DNA from: Erwinia aphidicola
Lineage (GTDB): Bacteria; Pseudomonadota; Gammaproteobacteria; Enterobacterales; Enterobacteriaceae
DNA: 64,000 bases
Direction of reading: 5' to 3'
Assembly (NCBI RefSeq): GCF_014773485.1
Contig: NZ_JACXBP010000002.1
Location: 372,001-436,000, forward strand
Shown in pieces: positions 61,364 through 64,000 of this stretch. The stretch's first letter is position 1, and every line of letters begins with the position of its first letter. The notes below the pieces were generated by a model. It did no database searches and was not told the origin of the DNA. It saw only the letters and a program-made list of their open reading frames with translations. The position numbers were made by a program, and so were the translations under genes.

Positions 61364-62355
61364 ATGGTCTCACCCATAAAGATCTGATAGCTGAGATCGA
61401 CCGAGTCGGCGACAAAATGACTGTCGCCGATTTTTTTTAGCAGCAGCTCCGCGGCGGTGTAACCGATCGCATAACGCGGGGTGATGACGCTCGCCATTGT
61501 CGGGTACATTTCGCGGCTGATATCCAGCCCGTGAAAGCCGGCGATGGCAATACGCTGCGGCACCGCAATGCCGTGACGCTGGCAGTGCAGCAGCGCACCG
61601 AGCGCCAGATCGTCATTGGTGCAGAACACCGCATCAAGGTCGGGATGCCGCTCCAGCGCGCTGGCGAGCATCGCCGCCCCCAGCTTCTGCGAGGAGATCG
61701 CCTTTGGATTGATGCGCAGCCCCACCCCGCCGTGCTGCTCCATCGCCTGGCAGTAGCCCTGATAGCGAAACTCATCGCGCCGGTCATCCTGCGAGCCAAA
61801 GTAGATAATATTGCTGCGCCCCTGGTCGAGCAGCACCCGCGTCATATCGTAGCCCGCGCTGAAGTTATTAAAGCCAACCTGCATATCCAGACAGCCGCCT
61901 TGGGTGTCCATCACTTCAACAATCGGGATCTGCGCCGCACGCAGATATTTCACCGCACGCAGGGTGTGATCCTTCTCGCTCAGCAGAATGCCGTCGATGT
62001 TGTACGACAGCAGATTGATGATCTGCTCCTCTTCCGTCTGCCTGTCGTAGTTGTAGTTGGCGATCAGCGTCTGGTAGCGGCCCTCCTTGGTCGCCGCTTC
62101 AATGCCGCTCAGCAGGTCGGCGAAGATCTGATTTTTAAACGAGGGGATCAGCACGCCGAGGGTGTAGCTTTTCGAACTGAGCAGCATCTCCGGCGCGCGG
62201 TTGGGAATGTAGTTTATCTCTTCGATGATCTGCGCGATTTTCGCCCCGGTCTGCGGCGAAACGCGGTCGGGGGTGCGCAGATAGCGGCTTACCGTCATTT
62301 TGGTTACGCCAGCAAGCGAAGCGATGTCCTGCAGGGAGATTCGGTGCGCGCGCAT
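61360..62355 (-). CDS. idnR: IdnR/GntR-type LacI-family regulator
   Basis: 331 residues, close to E. coli IdnR (332): MRAHRISLQDIASLAGVTKM with the LacI helix-turn-helix, then TLGVLIPSFKNQIFADLLSGIEA, LIANYNYDRQTEEEQIINLLSYNIDGI and AVFCTNDDLALGAL in the periplasmic-binding-like domain. IdnR activates the idonate genes and cross-talks with GntR in gluconate use. Start ATG at 62355; the frame to 62421 runs through a REP-like element. Downstream of idnT on the same strand. Confidence 0.93.
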   Translation of the reverse strand: MRAHRISLQDIASLAGVTKMTVSRYLRTPDRVSPQTGAKIAQIIEEINYIPNRAPEMLLSSKSYTLGVLIPSFKNQIFADLLSGIEAATKEGRYQTLIANYNYDRQTEEEQIINLLSYNIDGILLSEKDHTLRAVKYLRAAQIPIVEVMDTQGGCLDMQVGFNNFSAGYDMTRVLLDQGRSNIIYFGSQDDRRDEFRYQGYCQAMEQHGGVGLRINPKAISSQKLGAAMLASALERHPDLDAVFCTNDDLALGALLHCQRHGIAVPQRIAIAGFHGLDISREMYPTMASVITPRYAIGYTAAELLLKKIGDSHFVADSVDLSYQIFMGETI

Positions 62356-62381
62356 CAGGGTTCCGTGATTAAATGTGAAAA

Positions 62382-62411
62382 GGGGCGACCAGAAAATCGG
62401 TCGCCCCCTAC
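62382..62411 (-). repeat. REP-like hairpin with GTAG head
   Basis: Minus strand: GTAG, then GGGGCGACC / loop / GGTCGCCCC with one extra G. Located in the 70-base idnT-idnR spacer. Confidence 0.78.
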
Positions 62412-62425
62412 TGTACAGCACAGGA

Positions 62426-63745
62426 TTAATGAATAATCGCGTTCAGGATCAACACCCCTGCCAGGCCGAGGAAGGAGATCAGGGTTTCCATCACCGTCCA
62501 GGTTTTCAGCGTTTCGACCACGCTCAGGTTGAAGTAACCTTTGAACAGCCAGAAGCCCGGGTCGTTAACGTGGGAGGCGATAACGCTACCGGAGCCGACC
62601 GCCAGCACCATCAGCGCCGGGTCGGCGTGGGTGATAGCGATAATTGGCGTGACGATACCCGCGGTAGTAATCGCCGCCACGGTTGCTGAACCCAGCGCGA
62701 TACGCAGCATCGCCGCGACCGTCCAGCACATCAGCAGCGGAGACAGCGACGAGCCTTTCATCATATTGGCGATGTAGTCGCCCACGCCGCTGTCGACCAG
62801 CACCTGCTTAAAGGCACCGCCACCGGCGATAATAAAGACGATCATGGCAATGGCGGCAATCGACGAACCGCACATCTCCATCACCTCTTCCATCTTGCGT
62901 CCGTTCCGCAGGCCGAGGGTGAAGACGGCAATCACCACCGAGATAAACAGCGCCACCGCCGGGTTGCCGACAAATTCGAAGAACTGGCGCAGCACGTTCT
63001 CTTTCGGCGTGGTCAGCTCAAACACCGCCGCCACCGCCATCAGGATCACCGGGATCACTGCGGCAAAAATGCTGGTCCAGAAGCCCGGCATTTCGTGGTC
63101 TTCGAAGATTTTCGGGTTATACAGCCCTTCCGGCGGCGATTTTTCAAAGCCTTTGAGGAATTTAGAGAAGATTGGCCCGGCGATAATCACCGTCGGGATG
63201 GTGATGATCATGCCGTACAGCAGCGTGGTGCCGAGATTGGCGCCAAAGATGGTGGCGATCGCCGTCGGGCCCGGGTGCGGCGGCAGGAAGCAGTGGGTGA
63301 CCGACAGCGCGGCAACCATCGGCAGGCCAACGTACAGCATCGGCATACCCGATGCGGCAACCACGGTAAACACCAGCGGCAGCAGCAGCACGAAGCCGAT
63401 TTCATAGAACATCGCCAGGCCGACGATCAGCCCGGTGACCATCAGCGCCCACTGCACGCGCTGCTTGCCAAACGAGGCGATCAGCGTGGTGGCAACGCGC
63501 TGCGCGGCCCCGGTGTCCGACACCAGTTTCCCCAGCATCGCCCCGAATCCGAGGATCAGCGCCAGGCTGCCGAGCGTGCCGCCAACCCCCTTCTGGATTG
63601 AGGCGATAACGGCCAGCGGCGTCATCCCTTCCGCCATCCCCACCACGGCGGAGACAAATATCAAGGCGATAAAGCCGTTGACCTTGAAGACGATCATCAG
63701 CACCAACAGCAGGATTACGCCAATAGCTATTATTGTAATGGGCAT
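62426..63745 (-). CDS. idnT: IdnT, L-idonate/ketogluconate/gluconate permease
   Basis: GntP-family proton symporter of 439 residues, the E. coli IdnT length. About 12 hydrophobic segments; conserved FGAMLGKLVSDTGAAQRVA, THCFLPPHPGPTAIA, FIIAGGGAFKQVLVDSGV and SVIASHVNDPGFW. Takes up idonate, 5-ketogluconate or gluconate. It lies 51 bases after idnO, as in the E. coli idnDOTR operon. Confidence 0.95.
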   Translation of the reverse strand: MPITIIAIGVILLLVLMIVFKVNGFIALIFVSAVVGMAEGMTPLAVIASIQKGVGGTLGSLALILGFGAMLGKLVSDTGAAQRVATTLIASFGKQRVQWALMVTGLIVGLAMFYEIGFVLLLPLVFTVVAASGMPMLYVGLPMVAALSVTHCFLPPHPGPTAIATIFGANLGTTLLYGMIITIPTVIIAGPIFSKFLKGFEKSPPEGLYNPKIFEDHEMPGFWTSIFAAVIPVILMAVAAVFELTTPKENVLRQFFEFVGNPAVALFISVVIAVFTLGLRNGRKMEEVMEMCGSSIAAIAMIVFIIAGGGAFKQVLVDSGVGDYIANMMKGSSLSPLLMCWTVAAMLRIALGSATVAAITTAGIVTPIIAITHADPALMVLAVGSGSVIASHVNDPGFWLFKGYFNLSVVETLKTWTVMETLISFLGLAGVLILNAIIH

Positions 63746-63796
63746 AAAGCACTTCCTTTAAGGTAGAGGTAGGTACAGGTGAATAAGTTGTAGCTG

Positions 63797-64000
63797 TTAC
63801 ACCGCCACTCGCATGCCACCATCGACAAAAAGTAAGTGGCCGTTCACAAAATCAGAGGCTTTCGATGCCAGGAACACCGCCGCCCCGATCAACTCCTCCG
63901 GGTTACCCCAGCGCGCCGCCGGGGTGCGCTTGCACAGCCAGGAGGTGAAGGCTTCATCATCCGCCAGTGCCTGGGTCATTTCGGTTTTGAAATAGCCCGG
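63797..64000 (-). CDS. idnO: IdnO, 5-keto-D-gluconate 5-reductase (3' part)
   Basis: C-terminal 67 residues of a short-chain dehydrogenase; the 5' part is outside the window. The sequence PGYFKTEMTQALADDEAF followed by RTPAARWGNPEELIGAAVFLA and NGHLLFVDGGMRVAV is typical of IdnO, which reduces 5-ketogluconate to gluconate. First visible gene of the idnO-idnT-idnR group. Confidence 0.92.
   Translation of the reverse strand, partial: PGYFKTEMTQALADDEAFTSWLCKRTPAARWGNPEELIGAAVFLASKASDFVNGHLLFVDGGMRVAV

Overview
The window reads as chromosomal DNA of a plant- or environment-associated Enterobacterales bacterium, most likely an Erwinia/Pantoea-type Erwiniaceae. Its backbone follows the E. coli 94-95 min gene order (ppa, ytfP, tamBA, ytfL, ytfK, ytfJ, cysQ, fklB, ytfB, rpsF-priB-rpsR-rplI, yjfP, bsmA, aidB, nsrR-rnr-rlmB, purA, amiB-mutL-miaA-hfq-hflX-hflKC, queG/nnr, tRNA-Gly genes, orn, rsgA, psd-mscM). 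Accessory genes and intergenic palindromes differ from E. coli. The genus is an inference from gene content and general GC richness; nothing in the sequence fixes a species.

Layout. 1-7.7 kb: a DUF1120-type chaperone/usher fimbrial locus (three subunit-like proteins, two chaperones, one usher) placed around ppa, plus a further DUF1120 gene and the first codons of another gene at the window edge. 8.3-16 kb: ytfP, the TamA/TamB outer-membrane translocation system and paeA (ytfL). 16-30 kb: small conserved envelope and stress genes, the S6/PriB/S18/L9 operon, a chemoreceptor, and the nsrR-rnr-rlmB RNA-metabolism operon. 30-43 kb: purA, yjeT, and the long amiB-to-hflC cluster. 43.9-46.3 kb: an intergenic region with four DnaA-box-like 9-mers and an IHF consensus, next to tRNA-Gly; by content and position this is the counterpart of E. 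coli datA. The tRNA-Gly trio beside it is split by a deaminase/LysR gene pair. 46.4-52.4 kb: orn, rsgA, psd, mscM.

52.5-64 kb is accessory catabolism. A LysR regulator with two helix-turn-helix domains is divergent from galB-galC-galD homologues (4-oxalomesaconate hydratase, CHA aldolase, OMA tautomerase: the lower gallate/protocatechuate 4,5-cleavage pathway) and a DUF1932 dehydrogenase. No ring-cleaving dioxygenase is present. Next come an exported GlcG/HbpS-like protein and a three-subunit periplasmic dehydrogenase (Tat-exported small subunit, FAD/GMC large subunit with a probable 3Fe-4S site, tri-haem cytochrome c) of the gluconate/sorbitol/2-ketogluconate type. They are followed, convergently, by idnR, idnT and the end of idnO. 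The periplasmic oxidase and the idonate/ketogluconate uptake genes could work together on sugar acids.

Dispersed through the intergenic spaces are short hairpins flanked by a 5' GTAG tetranucleotide, single, tandem or as inverted pairs. They look like REP/BIME elements. No transposase, integrase, prophage or CRISPR array was seen.
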